A DNA stretch of 64,000 nucleotides from Micromonospora sp. WMMD812 (GTDB taxonomy: Bacteria; Actinomycetota; Actinomycetes; Mycobacteriales; Micromonosporaceae): the NCBI RefSeq assembly GCF_027497215.1, contig NZ_CP114904.1:5165001-5229000 (forward strand). The letters run 5' to 3'. The position numbers were made by a program, and so were the translations under genes. This document shows, piece after piece, positions 1 through 8,982 of the stretch (position 1 is its first letter; the number at the start of each line of letters is the position of its first letter). The notes under the pieces are model-generated. The model did no database searches. It saw nothing but the letters and a program-made list of their open reading frames with translations, and was not told the DNA's origin.

Positions 1-84
1 CTCGACGGTCAGGTTGATGTTCTCGATCGCCTTGAAGGCGCCGTAGTAGGCGGTGACGTTCGAGGCTTCGATGCGCTTGGCCAT
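1..84 (-). CDS. pstB: Phosphate ABC transporter ATP-binding protein (5' end only)
   Basis: Only the first 28 codons lie inside the window. They read M-A-K-R-I-E-A-S-N-V-T-A-Y-Y-G-A-F-K-A-I and match the N-terminus of PstB, the cytoplasmic ATPase that powers high-affinity phosphate import. Walker motifs would lie outside the window, so the call rests on this N-terminus and on position. It is the fourth gene of a pstS-pstC-pstA-pstB operon, 20 bp after pstA. A GGAGG ribosome-binding site (about 92-96) precedes the ATG, which fixes the start. Confidence 0.9.
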   Translation of the reverse strand, partial: MAKRIEASNVTAYYGAFKAIENINLTVE

Positions 85-104
85 GGTGGTGGTACCTCCG
101 GGGT

Positions 105-1193
105 TCATCGGCCGAGGCGGTTGCGACGGGCCAGCAGCTTCGCCGCGATCGTCAGGATCAGCACGAGAGCGACCAGGGTCAGCGCCGCCGTCCACGCCCG
201 CGCCGGCGAGTACCGCGACGCGTCCCCGGCCTGCTGGTAGACGAAGAGGGCCAGTGACGACTGGTTGTTCTCGAACGGGTTGAAGTTGATCGCCGCGCCA
301 CCGCCGGCGACGAGCAGCACCGGCGCCGTCTCACCGGCCGCGCGGGCGATGGCGAGCATCACGCCGGTCACGATGCCGGGCAGCGCGGTCGGCAGCACGA
401 TCCGCAGGATCGTCTTCCACTTCGGCACACCCAGGGCGTACGCGCCCTCGCGCAGGGGCGCCGGGACGAGGCGCAGCATCTCCTCGGTCGAGCGGACCAC
501 GGTGGGCAGCATGAGCACGCTCAGCGCGAGCGCGGCGGCGAAGCCGGAGAAGCTCGGCCGGCCGTCGTTGAACCACGGCGACACGATCAGCACCCAGAAC
601 GCCAGCACGAAGAGGCCGGAGACGATCGACGGGATGCCGGTCATCACGTCGACGAAGAACCGGATCGCGAAGGCGAACCGGCCCCGGCCGTACTCGACCA
701 CGTAGATGGCGCAGAGGATGCCGAGCGGGACGGTGATCAGGGTGGCGATGCCGACCTGCTCCAGGGTGCCCACGATCGCGTGGTACGCCCCACCGTTCTG
801 GTCCCGGGCCCCGATGTTGTTCATCGAGCTGAGGAAGAAGTCGCCGTCCAGTCGCTCGACGCCCTTGCTGACCAGCGTCCAGACCACTGACGCGAGCGGC
901 AGCACGGCCAGGACGAACGCCGAGTGGATCAGCGCGCTCCAGGTGCGGTTGCGGGCCGAGCGGCGCCCCTCGACCGCGTTCGCGGCGGCGAAGAGGCCGG
1001 CCAGGTAGAGCAGCGCCCCGAGCACCACGACCAGCACCGGGCCGCCGATGCCGGTGCCGTAGACCACGGCGCCGGCGAGCAGCAGGGCGACCAGCGCGAT
1101 GATCGGCGATGCGTACCAGGGCAGCCGCTTCGCCCGCAGGGTGGCCGGCTGGGCGGCCGGGCGGGGGCGGTGGCTGGTGAGTGTGGTGCTCAT
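105..1193 (-). CDS. pstA: Phosphate ABC transporter permease PstA
   Basis: Inner-membrane permease of the Pst phosphate importer; it pairs with PstC to form the channel. The 362-residue product has a short basic cytoplasmic N-terminus, two early hydrophobic segments (about residues 27-70), another at about 90-110, and then the usual permease core. The coupling loop reads E-G-A-Y-A-L-G-V-P-K-W-K-T (about residues 248-260), the EAA-type contact with PstB. Its ATG overlaps the end of pstC by 4 nt (ATGA), so translation is probably coupled. It is somewhat longer than E. coli PstA because of an extended N-terminal region, which is common in actinobacteria. Confidence 0.95.
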   Translation of the reverse strand: MSTTLTSHRPRPAAQPATLRAKRLPWYASPIIALVALLLAGAVVYGTGIGGPVLVVVLGALLYLAGLFAAANAVEGRRSARNRTWSALIHSAFVLAVLPLASVVWTLVSKGVERLDGDFFLSSMNNIGARDQNGGAYHAIVGTLEQVGIATLITVPLGILCAIYVVEYGRGRFAFAIRFFVDVMTGIPSIVSGLFVLAFWVLIVSPWFNDGRPSFSGFAAALALSVLMLPTVVRSTEEMLRLVPAPLREGAYALGVPKWKTILRIVLPTALPGIVTGVMLAIARAAGETAPVLLVAGGGAAINFNPFENNQSSLALFVYQQAGDASRYSPARAWTAALTLVALVLILTIAAKLLARRNRLGR

Positions 1194-2281
1194 GCGGCCG
1201 ACTCCGTGAACTCCCGGCGGCGATAGATGATCGCCCGCGCGGTGATATTGACGATCAGGGTGATGGCGAAGAGCACGAGGCCGGAGGCGATCAGCGCGCC
1301 CCGGCCGGTCTCGTTGGCCTCGCCGAACGCGTTGGCGATGTTCGCGGCGATGGTGTTGCCACCGTTCTGGATCAGGTTGAACGAGATGCCGAACGTGATG
1401 CCGAGCGTCATCGCGAGCGCGATGGTCTCACCGAGCGCGCGGCCCAGGCCGAGCATCACCGCGGCGAGGATGCCGGGGCGTCCGTACGGGAGCACGGCCG
1501 TGCGGATCATCTCCCACCGCGTGGCGCCGAGGGCGAGCGCGGCCTCCTCGTTGGCGGTCGGCGTCTGCAGGAACACCTCGCGGGAGAGCGAGGTGATGAT
1601 CGGCAGCACCATGATCGCGAGGACCAGCGCGCCGAGCATGATCGACTTACCGAAGGGTCCGTCGCCGCCGAAGATCGGGAGCCAACTGAAGTACTTGTTC
1701 AGCCAGACCGAGAAGTCCCGGACCGGGTTGATGAAGATGTCCCGGCCCCAGAGGCCGAAGACGACGCTCGGCACGGCGGCGAGCAGGTCGATGAGGAAAC
1801 CGAGCGTGGTGCCCACCCGGCGCGGCGCGTAGTGCGAGAGGTAGAGCGCGATGCCCAGCGCCACCGGCACCGCGATCAGCAGGGCCAGGGCGGAGCTGAG
1901 CACGGTGCCGAAGGCGAGCGTGCCGATGCCGAACTTCGGCTCCGCCTCGTTGGGCGACCAGCCCTCGTAGGTCCAGAAGTTCTCGGTGTCGGCACGCAGC
2001 GCCGGCACCGCCTTGGCGATCAGGAAGACCGCGATCGCCGCGATGATGACCAGCACGGCGGTGCCGGCGGCCATGGTGAGGCCGCGGAAGGCCCGCTCGG
2101 CGCCGAACTTGCGGGACTTGGGCAGCGCGCCGCCGCCGCCCAGCCCGGTGCCGCCCGGGGTGCGGGTGCTGACTGGTGCTTCGGCCGTACGCGCCGAGGC
2201 ACCGGCGGGCCACTCGTGACTCTGGGTCACGCGGGTCCCGCCGGTGCCGGCGTCGGCCGAGCGGTGGGGGGTTTCACCCAT
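1190..2281 (-). CDS. pstC: Phosphate ABC transporter permease PstC
   Basis: Second membrane subunit of the Pst importer. The 363-residue protein starts with a ~65-residue hydrophilic Gly/Thr/Arg-rich cytoplasmic tail, followed by about six membrane spans. The EAA-like loop reads A-L-A-L-G-A-T-R-W-E-M-I-R-T, the PstB contact. The motif A-R-A-L-G-E-T-I-A near residue 290 is typical of PstC. It lies 51 bp after pstS and overlaps pstA by 4 nt, so the genes form one transcription unit that should be induced by phosphate starvation through the upstream PHO-box-like site. Confidence 0.95.
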   Translation of the reverse strand: MGETPHRSADAGTGGTRVTQSHEWPAGASARTAEAPVSTRTPGGTGLGGGGALPKSRKFGAERAFRGLTMAAGTAVLVIIAAIAVFLIAKAVPALRADTENFWTYEGWSPNEAEPKFGIGTLAFGTVLSSALALLIAVPVALGIALYLSHYAPRRVGTTLGFLIDLLAAVPSVVFGLWGRDIFINPVRDFSVWLNKYFSWLPIFGGDGPFGKSIMLGALVLAIMVLPIITSLSREVFLQTPTANEEAALALGATRWEMIRTAVLPYGRPGILAAVMLGLGRALGETIALAMTLGITFGISFNLIQNGGNTIAANIANAFGEANETGRGALIASGLVLFAITLIVNITARAIIYRRREFTESAA

Positions 2282-2332
2282 CTGCTCGCTCGATTCGGTT
2301 GCGGAGGTGACGTGTTCGGTCAGTCAGTCAGG

Positions 2333-3439
2333 TCAGGAGATGTTCTTGACCGCGGCCTCGACCTTGGTGCGGACGCTCTCCGGCAGCGGGGCGTAGCCCA
2401 GCTCGGTCATGGCAGCCTGGCCCTCAGTGCTGGCGGCGTAGCCGAGCAGGCCCTTGACCAGCGGCAGCTTGTCGGTGGCGAGGCCCTTGCTGCAGACGAT
2501 CTCGTAGGTCGCCAGGACGATCGGGTAGGCCCCGGCCTCCTTGGTGTTGTAGTCGATCGACAGCTTGAGGTCGTCGCCCTGGCCCTCGACCTTGGCGCCG
2601 GCGATGGTCTTGCCGGCGTTCTCGGCGGTCAGCTCGGCGAACTCGTTGTTGCCGTTACCGATCTTGGCCATCTTGAGGCCGGCGTTCTCGGCGAACGACC
2701 ACTCCATGTAGCCGATGCTGCCGTCCGCGCCCTTGACCGAGCTGGCCACGCCGTCCGAGCCCTTGGAGCCGGTGCCGCCCGGGCCCTTCCACGCCTTGGC
2801 CTTGCCGAAGGTCCAGTCGGTCTCGGCGGTCTTGCTCAGGTAGTTGGTGAAGTTGTCAGTGGTGCCGGACTCGTCCGAGCGGTGCACCGTCTGGATGGTG
2901 GTCGACGGAAGCTTCGCGTCCGGGTTGTCGGCCTTGATGGCCGCGTCGTCCCACTTGGTCACCTTGCCGGCGAAGATCTTCGCCAGAGTGGCCGGCTTGA
3001 GCTGGAGGTTGTCCACGCCGCTGACGTTGTAGGCCACGGCCACCGGGCCGATCACCATCGGCAGGTGGATCGCCTTGCCACCAACGCACTTCGCGTCGGC
3101 CTGCGGCTGCTCCTCCGGCTTGAGGGCCGAGTCGGAGCCGGCGAAGTCGGCCGTGCCGGCGATGAAGGCCTGGATGCCCGCGCCGGAGCCGGAGGGCTCG
3201 TAGTTGATGGTGGTGCCGGTGCACTTCTGCTGGTACGCCTTGATCCACTCGGCCATGGCGTTCTTCTGAGCCGAGGAGCCCTGGGCGTTCACGGTGCCGG
3301 TGGCGCAGTCGACCGCAGCGGCCGAGCCGGAGGCGCTGGCACCGGGGGCGGACTCGTTGTTGTCCGAGCCGCATGCACTGATAGCGAGCGTCGCGGTAAG
3401 AGCGAGGCAGGCAAGCGCGCCGTGCCGCTGGAGCTTCAC
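2333..3439 (-). CDS. pstS: Phosphate-binding lipoprotein PstS
   Basis: Extracytoplasmic phosphate receptor of the Pst system, 368 residues. The N-terminus M-K-L-Q-R-H-G followed by a hydrophobic stretch and the lipobox A-I-S-A-C (Cys23) marks a lipoprotein. Phosphate-site segments are visible: N-A-Q-G-S-S-A-Q near residue 52, Y-E-P-S-G-S-G-A-G near 80, and H-R-S-D-E-S-G-T-T-D-N-F near 188. The start is GTG at 3439. First gene of pstSCAB; a PHO-box-like direct repeat lies about 110 bp upstream, and the response regulator expected to read it (RegX3) is encoded at 53.7 kb. Confidence 0.96.
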   Translation of the reverse strand: MKLQRHGALACLALTATLAISACGSDNNESAPGASASGSAAAVDCATGTVNAQGSSAQKNAMAEWIKAYQQKCTGTTINYEPSGSGAGIQAFIAGTADFAGSDSALKPEEQPQADAKCVGGKAIHLPMVIGPVAVAYNVSGVDNLQLKPATLAKIFAGKVTKWDDAAIKADNPDAKLPSTTIQTVHRSDESGTTDNFTNYLSKTAETDWTFGKAKAWKGPGGTGSKGSDGVASSVKGADGSIGYMEWSFAENAGLKMAKIGNGNNEFAELTAENAGKTIAGAKVEGQGDDLKLSIDYNTKEAGAYPIVLATYEIVCSKGLATDKLPLVKGLLGYAASTEGQAAMTELGYAPLPESVRTKVEAAVKNIS

Positions 3440-3547
3440 CTGAGGGGTTTCCCTTCACGTCTGACTTGGCACCCCGGTCGGGGCCCAGGGCCGGCAGTGA
3501 CCGGCTGAGTCCAAAAGTTAGGAGGGCCAGGTAGCCGGCTCGCCGGT

Positions 3548-3569
3548 CATAAGTGAACGGAAGGTGAAC
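3548..3569 (-). promoter_or_regulatory. PHO-box-like direct repeat upstream of pstS
   Basis: On the minus strand two 11-nt units read GTTCACCTTCC and GTTCACTTATG back to back. A third GTTCACT lies at 3618-3624, exactly 55 nt (5 x 11) upstream of the first. In Streptomyces PhoP boxes consist of 11-nt direct repeats beginning GTTCAC, so this is the likely binding site of the RegX3/PhoP-type regulator for pstS. The match is seen by eye; binding is inferred. Confidence 0.75.
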
Positions 3570-3770
3570 ACGTTCGGCCTGCGCGATGTCCACTCGCTGA
3601 GGGTGAGTTGTCCGTTTAGTGAACTCGCGTGCAGCTGTCGGAAGTATCCGTATATTTACGTTACGTCGTTACCTCGCCGAAGCGCGCCCGTTATCTCGCG
3701 GTGACCGCTGCCGTGGCGCGGCGGCCACGAGGCGCGTGACCGATCCCGGCCCCCGCGCGCCGCGCCGACG

Positions 3771-3905
3771 CCCGGCGGTCCGGCGCGGTGCCCGGCGGTC
3801 CGGCCCGGCGGTGCCCGGCGCCGCGCCACGGCGGTGGCCCGGCGGTCCGGCGGGGTGGTGCCCGGCGCGGCGCCGCGGCGGTGCCCGGCGGTCCAGCGCG
3901 GCGGC
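3771..3905. repeat. ~23-bp GC-rich minisatellite, about six imperfect copies
   Basis: Units begin CCCGGCG and end GGTG at 3771, 3791, 3814, 3838, 3861 and 3884, with period 20-24 bp. The array fills the gap just downstream of the mshD stop. The rest of the 3440-3770 gap holds the pstS promoter region and no recognisable gene. Long frames across the array are a by-product of its composition. Confidence 0.75.
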
Positions 3906-4832
3906 TCAGCCCAGGTGGTAGTTCACGTGTGCCGACCAGGGCAGGAAGCCGAGCCGCCGGTAGAGGGCCATCGCGGCGGTGTTCGTGTCGTCGACGTAGA
4001 GCATCACCCGGTCCAGGCCGCGCCGGTCCCGCAGGTACGCCAGCCCGGCGGTGGTCAGCGCCCGGCCCAGCCCGCCACGGTGCGTGGCCGGGTCGACGCC
4101 CAGCACGTAGACCTCGCCGATCCGGGCCGAGCCCGGGCGCTCGTGCACCTTGGTCCAGTGGAAGCCGACCAGTCGCCCGGTGGACTCCTCGACGGCGAGC
4201 AGGAAGCCGGCCGGGTCGAACCACGGTTCGGCCAGGCGTACGCGCAGGTCGTCGGCGGTCCACCGGCCCTGTTCCGGATGGTCGGCGAAGGCCCGGGCGT
4301 TGAGCGCCAACCAGGCCACGTCGTCCGCCCCCGGCTCGAACGCGCGCAGCACCACACCGTCGGGCAGGGCGGGCTCGGCCAGCGGGGCGGTCAGCGACCG
4401 GCGCAGCTGCCAGAGCACGCGCGCCCGGGTGAAGCCCAGGTCGACCGCGAGGGCCGCGGCCGACGGGTGGTCGCCGTGCGCCCAGGCCCGCAGCGGACCG
4501 GTGGCGGAGGCCAGCACTCCCCGGGCCAGCGCCCGTCCGGTGCCCCGCCGCCGGTAGGCCGGGTGGACCACCAGCTCCACTCCGATCCCGCCGGCCGGGT
4601 CGGTGGTGTCCAGGTGGGCGTATCCGGTCAGGGTGCCGTCGTCGGCCCGGGCGACCAGGTGCACGGCCGCGGCGTCCGGGTCGCGCAGCCGGAGCAGGAC
4701 GTGCTCGTCGAACGGATCGGCGCCGTCGCTGTCGCCCGCCGACACCGCCAGCGCCAGCACGTCGGCGACCTCGGCGCCGGACAGCCGGTCGGCCCGGGTC
4801 ACCTGGTCGAGGGTGGGCTCAGCGCTGCTCAT
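3906..4832 (-). CDS. mshD: Mycothiol acetyltransferase (tandem GNAT)
   Basis: Last step of mycothiol synthesis: acetylates the cysteine amine of Cys-GlcN-inositol with acetyl-CoA. The 308-residue protein carries two GNAT domains. The N-terminal one has the acetyl-CoA loop R-R-R-G-T-G-R-A-L-A, and the C-terminal one has V-L-G-V-D-P-A-T-H-R-G-G-L-G-R-A-L followed by N-T-A-A-M-A-L-Y-R-R-L-G-F, which is characteristic of MshD. Start chosen at ATG 4832 because a TACGGT -10 box ends 6 nt upstream (leaderless start); an upstream in-frame start at 4892 would add an unconserved tail. It lies between glnR and pst, as in M. tuberculosis (glnR-mshD-pstB). Confidence 0.93.
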   Translation of the reverse strand: MSSAEPTLDQVTRADRLSGAEVADVLALAVSAGDSDGADPFDEHVLLRLRDPDAAAVHLVARADDGTLTGYAHLDTTDPAGGIGVELVVHPAYRRRGTGRALARGVLASATGPLRAWAHGDHPSAAALAVDLGFTRARVLWQLRRSLTAPLAEPALPDGVVLRAFEPGADDVAWLALNARAFADHPEQGRWTADDLRVRLAEPWFDPAGFLLAVEESTGRLVGFHWTKVHERPGSARIGEVYVLGVDPATHRGGLGRALTTAGLAYLRDRRGLDRVMLYVDDTNTAAMALYRRLGFLPWSAHVNYHLG

Positions 4833-4838
4833 CCCGCC

Positions 4839-4844
4839 ACCGTA
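4839..4844 (-). promoter_or_regulatory. -10 box of mshD (leaderless)
   Basis: TACGGT with 6 nt between it and ATG 4832, so the transcript probably begins at or next to the start codon. Confidence 0.55.
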
Positions 4845-4922
4845 GCCCGGCGGCCCCGGCCGCCGGACGCGGTCCCGGCCGACCGCGTGCACGGCCAGGT
4901 GAGGGCCCGGGCGGCCGGCCGC

Positions 4923-5843
4923 TCACGTCGGGTCGGTCGGCAGCGCCTCCAGCTCGAACCGGGAGGTCAGGTCCGGCAGGATGCGGTACAGCGCGTCCAC
5001 GGTGCCCTGCCGGTTTCCGCCCGCGTCGTGCAGCAGCACGACCGACCCCGGTGCGACCCCGGTCACCACGGTCGAGGCGATCTTCGCCGCCCCCGGCGCC
5101 TCCCAATCCATCGGGTCCACGTCCCAGTGCACCGGCGTCATGCCCAGCGTGTGCGCCACCGACACCACCGGATAGGTCCACGCGCCGCCGGGCTGGCGGT
5201 ACCAGACGATCGGGGCGTCGGGCACCGCCGCCCGGATCGCCGCGTTGGTCCGCAGCAGGTCGGCCCGGATCGCGTCCGGCGACCGCTTGCCCAGTGTCAC
5301 GTCGTGATTCCAGGTGTGGTTGCAGAGGGTGTGCCCGTCGGCGACGATCTCCCGGACGAGTTCCGGATTGTTCTGTGCCATCTCTCCGACCAGGCAGAAG
5401 GTGGCGTGGACGCCGTACTCCCGCAGCGCGGAGAGGACCTGCGGGGTGTACTGCGGGTCCGGCCCGTCGTCGAAGGTGAGCGCGACCTTGCCGTTGCCCG
5501 TGGTGGTGTGCGCGCCGTAGAGGCCGTCGCCGTTGGCGTCCCCGGAAGAGCCGTCCTGCCCGGCCTCGGTCGGGGTGGTGCTCCGGCCGTCCGGCCCTGG
5601 GCTCGCCGAGGAGGTCGGTGTGTTCGACGGTTGGTCGGCGTAGTGCGGGGCGTTCAGGTCGCCGGTGACCCCCGCGGGATTGCGCTCCGCGTCCGGCACC
5701 AGGCTCCGGCCGAGGGCGTACGCGGAGCCGAGCAGTGCGGCCACCACCAGGGTGACGGCCGCGACGGCGCGCCCCGTCGAGCCGGGCCGCAGGATCGCTC
5801 GTATCCGGTCGAGCCCGCCGGCCGTGTCGCCCCCCGTAGCCAT
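4923..5843 (-). CDS. Membrane-anchored polysaccharide deacetylase (NodB domain)
   Basis: Probable carbohydrate esterase family 4 enzyme removing N- or O-acetyl groups from a cell-surface polysaccharide or peptidoglycan. The 306-residue product has one N-terminal membrane segment (about residues 26-45), a Ser/Thr/Pro/Gly-rich linker to about residue 115, and a NodB domain. Motif 1 reads L-T-F-D-D-G-P-D (catalytic base plus metal Asp), motif 2 H-T-W-N-H-D (metal-binding His pair), motif 3 R-Q-P-G-G-A, and the late motif V-L-L-H-D-A. All catalytic residues are present. Start is ATG 5843 or the GTG just before it; AGAAGGGG lies upstream. Substrate is not known. Confidence 0.9.
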   Translation of the reverse strand: MATGGDTAGGLDRIRAILRPGSTGRAVAAVTLVVAALLGSAYALGRSLVPDAERNPAGVTGDLNAPHYADQPSNTPTSSASPGPDGRSTTPTEAGQDGSSGDANGDGLYGAHTTTGNGKVALTFDDGPDPQYTPQVLSALREYGVHATFCLVGEMAQNNPELVREIVADGHTLCNHTWNHDVTLGKRSPDAIRADLLRTNAAIRAAVPDAPIVWYRQPGGAWTYPVVSVAHTLGMTPVHWDVDPMDWEAPGAAKIASTVVTGVAPGSVVLLHDAGGNRQGTVDALYRILPDLTSRFELEALPTDPT

Positions 5844-5938
5844 CACATGCCCCTTCTGCTGCCGAACCCGGCAGTCAGAATAGAGCCGACGAGCTGCGCA
5901 AATAGGGCATATCGGAAATGGAGCCCGGAGGGTGAGGG

Positions 5939-6652
5939 TCAGACCGGCAGCGGCGCGTGCTCCGCGTCCGGCAGCGAGCGGGACGGCGGCACGACGAACT
6001 TGTAGCCGACCTGGCGCACCGTGCCGATCATGGACTCGTACTCCGAGCCGAGCTTGGCCCGCAGCCGTCGGACGTGCACGTCGACCGTCCGGGTGCCGCC
6101 GAAGTAGTCGTAGCCCCAGACCTCCCGGAGGAGCTGGTCCCGGGTGAACACCCGGCCCGGGTGCTGGGCCAGGAACTTCAGCAGCTCGAACTCCTTGTAG
6201 GTGAGGTCGAGCGGGCGGCCCTTCAGCTTCGCGGCGTAGGTGTCCGGGTCGATGGTCAGCTCACCGGCTCGGATCGAGCCGCCGGCGCCGGCGATCGCGT
6301 TGCTCAGCCGGCCCACCGCCAGTCGCAGTCGAGCCTCCACCTCGGCCGGACCGGCCGAGGCGAGGATGACGTCGTCGACGCCCCAGTCGGCGTTCAGGGC
6401 GATCAGACCCGCCTCGGTGACCACCGCGACCAGCGGGACGCCCAGGCCGGTGGCGTGCAGCATGCGGCAGGTCGCGCGGGCCTCGCTCAGCTCGGAGCGC
6501 GCGTCGACCAGCACCGCGTCCGGGCTCGGGCCGGCGACCAGGGTGCGAACGTCGCGCGGCGCGGTGCGGACCGAGTGCGGCAGCAGGTCGAGTGCCGGCA
6601 GCACCACGGACGGTTCACCTGCACGCGCGCTCACCAGCAGCAGGATCTCCAC
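5939..6652 (-). CDS. glnR: GlnR-type nitrogen regulator
   Basis: OmpR-family DNA-binding protein, 237 residues. The N-terminal receiver-like domain contains [18 protein letters not shown], very close to actinobacterial GlnR (V-V-T-E-G-G-L-A-A-V-T-A-D-W-G-I-D-D). The C-terminal winged helix contains [13 protein letters not shown] and [15 protein letters not shown]. GlnR is an atypical response regulator controlling ammonium assimilation and nitrate genes. Start chosen as GTG 6652, where GGAGG sits 5 nt upstream; a longer open frame to 6913 gives an unrelated Arg/Pro-rich extension. Next to mshD, as in mycobacteria. Confidence 0.9.
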   Translation of the reverse strand: MEILLLVSARAGEPSVVLPALDLLPHSVRTAPRDVRTLVAGPSPDAVLVDARSELSEARATCRMLHATGLGVPLVAVVTEAGLIALNADWGVDDVILASAGPAEVEARLRLAVGRLSNAIAGAGGSIRAGELTIDPDTYAAKLKGRPLDLTYKEFELLKFLAQHPGRVFTRDQLLREVWGYDYFGGTRTVDVHVRRLRAKLGSEYESMIGTVRQVGYKFVVPPSRSLPDAEHAPLPV

Positions 6653-6899
6653 GATCACCTCCGTCCCGGCGGCCTCGTGGCCGCACGCGACCAGCGGCAC
6701 TCCGGTGGGTGCGCTGAGAACTAGCGTGGGTCCCGGCGTCGCTGACGGGCGGGTAGCGGGTTGAGCGTAACCGATCGGCCGGGCTGCGCCCTTGGGGCAT
6801 TTCCCGTTTGTTCGCTTTGCCCTCGATCGCGGCGCAGGTTTTAACGTTGCCGAAACCCGTGACCTCCGCGCCGCCGGGCCGGTCTGGCACGATCGGTGC

Positions 6900-7949
6900 G
6901 TGTTTCCCTCCACCTCGCCCGAGACGGGCCGGGACCCGTGGCCCGACGGACCCCGCCCGGGGCAGCCCTACGGCAATCCGCCGGCGCCGCGCAGCGGCCC
7001 GGGCGACGACGACGGCGACCGCCGGGAGCGCGGCGGACCGCGGCGGGCCCGACGCGGCGGTGAACGGGCCCGCCGGCCGGACGACGCCGCGACGGACGAG
7101 CCGGACGAGGAGGAGGTGCCGCCGGTCGACGTGCGGCGGCCGCTCTCGGTCGCCATCGGCGGCTTCGCCGCCCTGCTCGGGGTCGGCCTGGTGCTCGGCG
7201 CCCAGACCTCCGGTCCGGGCCACCGGCTGCCCTTCGCGATCATCATCTTCGGCGTCCAACTGCTCTTCGTCCTGGCCTGGACGATGGCCATGCGGCCGCC
7301 CGCGGTGCTGCTGGTCGCGGGGGTCAGCGCCGGGGTGGCCGCGGTGGCCGACGTCGCGGCGGTGCAGACCGAGATCGCCGGCCTGGCGCCGCTCGGCTAC
7401 GTCGCGGCCGGCGGCTTCATCGTCGCCGTGCTCGGCCAGCTCGTCCGTCGGGTCGACCGGGTGCGGGTCACCGACTCGCTCGGCACGACCCTGCTGATCG
7501 TCGTGGGCGTGGTCGCCTTCGGCACGCTGATCGTGCTCAGCCGGATCCCCGCCGGCACCCAGGCGATCACCGTCTGTCTGACCGCCAGCGGCGTCGCGCT
7601 CACCCTGGCGCGGCTGATCGACGCCGTCGCACCCTGGCCGCGGCTCGCCCCGCAGGTGCCCCGTGGCGCGGCCGGCGTGGTCGGCGGCGCCATGGTCGGC
7701 ACGCTGGTCAGCGCCGTGCTCGGCAGCTACCTCGTCACCCCGTTCACGCCGACCCGGGCCGCGATCATCGGGCTGGTCGCGGCGGTCGCCGCCGTGCTCG
7801 CCGACCTCGCCGTGGGGTACGCCGAGGCGGGCCGGCTGATGGCCGGCGAGCCGCCCACCATGTGGGTCGCCCGGCACATGCAGGGCCCCCTCGGGGGCTT
7901 CGCCCTGGCCGCGCCGGCCGCGTACGCCATGTGCATGCTGTTCCTCTGA
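6900..7949 (+). CDS. Polytopic membrane protein with disordered N-terminus (unknown function)
   Basis: I do not recognise the family. The 349-residue product has a ~75-residue hydrophilic tail rich in Pro, Gly, Arg and Asp, then about eight membrane segments (from about residue 85 to the C-terminus). It ends in a hydrophobic A-M-C-M-L-F-L. Start chosen as GTG 6900, which follows a CACGAT element by 6 nt, a weak version of the leaderless pattern common in this window. It runs divergently from glnR with about 250 bp between starts. Confidence 0.7.
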   Translation: MFPSTSPETGRDPWPDGPRPGQPYGNPPAPRSGPGDDDGDRRERGGPRRARRGGERARRPDDAATDEPDEEEVPPVDVRRPLSVAIGGFAALLGVGLVLGAQTSGPGHRLPFAIIIFGVQLLFVLAWTMAMRPPAVLLVAGVSAGVAAVADVAAVQTEIAGLAPLGYVAAGGFIVAVLGQLVRRVDRVRVTDSLGTTLLIVVGVVAFGTLIVLSRIPAGTQAITVCLTASGVALTLARLIDAVAPWPRLAPQVPRGAAGVVGGAMVGTLVSAVLGSYLVTPFTPTRAAIIGLVAAVAAVLADLAVGYAEAGRLMAGEPPTMWVARHMQGPLGGFALAAPAAYAMCMLFL

Positions 7950-8053
7950 CCGTACGGTTGAGCGCGGCGCGGGTCGGGTACCAACGGTGGGCCGCCCTGC
8001 GGCACCGGCAGTGACGAGTCGCCGCAGTGCGGCGAGCGGAGACAGGAGGCGGT

Positions 8054-8842
8054 GTGGCGCAGGCCGAACCGGCGTACGTGGAACGTCCCCGGCGACGCGG
8101 GCGCAGGGCGCTCGTGGTGCTCCTCGTCCTGCTCCTGGTGCTCGCCGGGCTGCTGGTCGTCGCCGACCGGGTGGCCGCCGGCGTGGCCGAGCGGGCCATC
8201 GCCGACCAGGTCCGCCAGGAGGTGGCCAAGCAGGCCGCGCAGTCCTCCCCGCCGGAGGTCGAGGTGGGTGGCTTCCCGTTCCTGACCCAGGTGCTCGACG
8301 GCCGTTACGAGCGCATCTCCATCGTGCTGCGCGAGGTGCGCGGCTCGGTCCAGGGCGACGCGATCAGCCTGCCGGTGCTCGACGTGGACGCGCACGACGT
8401 CCGAGCCTCGCTGGACACCATCCGCTCCGGGCAGGGCGAGGTGGTCGCGGAGACGGTGAACGGCACCGCCACCATCAGCTACGACAGCCTGGCCGCGCTG
8501 CTCGACCGCCCCGGTCTGAAGCTCAGCGAGCAGGGCGGCAAGCTCGCCGTCACCGCGCCGGTGGACATCCTCGGCCAGCAGCTCACCGTCACCGGCACCG
8601 CCGACGTGACGGTCAGCGAGCAGGGGAAGGTCGGCCTGCGCTTCAACAACCTGGACGCCGAAGGGCTGCCGAACGTGCCGCTGGCCCGCACGCTGCTGAA
8701 CAACTACGCCCAGGGCATCTCGGTCGACGTCCCCCTGCCCGACCTGCCGTTCCAGCTCGCCGTCCGGGAGGTGCGGCCGCTGCCCGAAGGGCTGACGGTC
8801 ACCGCGGACGCGCGGGACGTACCCATCAACGCGGCCGGCTGA
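8054..8842 (+). CDS. DUF2993 (LmeA-like) membrane-anchored protein
   Basis: The 262-residue product has an Arg-rich cytoplasmic start, one membrane segment (about residues 17-38) and an exported beta-rich domain of the DUF2993/LmeA type, with V-E-V-G-G-F-P-F-L-T-Q-V-L-D-G-R-Y as the signature. Mycobacterial LmeA binds phosphatidylinositides and supports mannan elongation of cell-envelope lipids; whether that holds here is unknown. Start is GTG 8054, preceded by AGGAGG with good spacing. Confidence 0.82.
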   Translation: MAQAEPAYVERPRRRGRRALVVLLVLLLVLAGLLVVADRVAAGVAERAIADQVRQEVAKQAAQSSPPEVEVGGFPFLTQVLDGRYERISIVLREVRGSVQGDAISLPVLDVDAHDVRASLDTIRSGQGEVVAETVNGTATISYDSLAALLDRPGLKLSEQGGKLAVTAPVDILGQQLTVTGTADVTVSEQGKVGLRFNNLDAEGLPNVPLARTLLNNYAQGISVDVPLPDLPFQLAVREVRPLPEGLTVTADARDVPINAAG

Positions 8843-8968
8843 GGCCACGCGCCCTCGCGGCCGGCGTGCGTCGGCCACCGGGCCGTCGACCGTGGACCGG
8901 CGCCATCGCCGGCCCCTGGTCGCGTCCCGGATGCTGGTCGGGCCGGTGGCGCCCCCGCCCCTGACTGG

Positions 8969-8974
8969 TAGGCT
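8969..8974 (+). promoter_or_regulatory. -10 box of the Cys leader/sulfurtransferase operon
   Basis: TAGGCT ends 8 nt before ATG 8983, so the leader peptide is probably translated from a leaderless transcript. Confidence 0.6.
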
Positions 8975-8982
8975 CCCTGGCC

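Noticed and set aside
1181..3508. 775-codon open frame on the plus strand opposite pstC and pstS
   Set aside because: It is antisense to two certain genes, has Arg/Asp/Gly-skewed composition typical of shadow frames at this GC content, and shows no family motif.
3834..6005. 723-codon plus-strand open frame opposite mshD and the deacetylase
   Set aside because: Antisense to two well-supported genes and seeded by the minisatellite; no recognisable domain.
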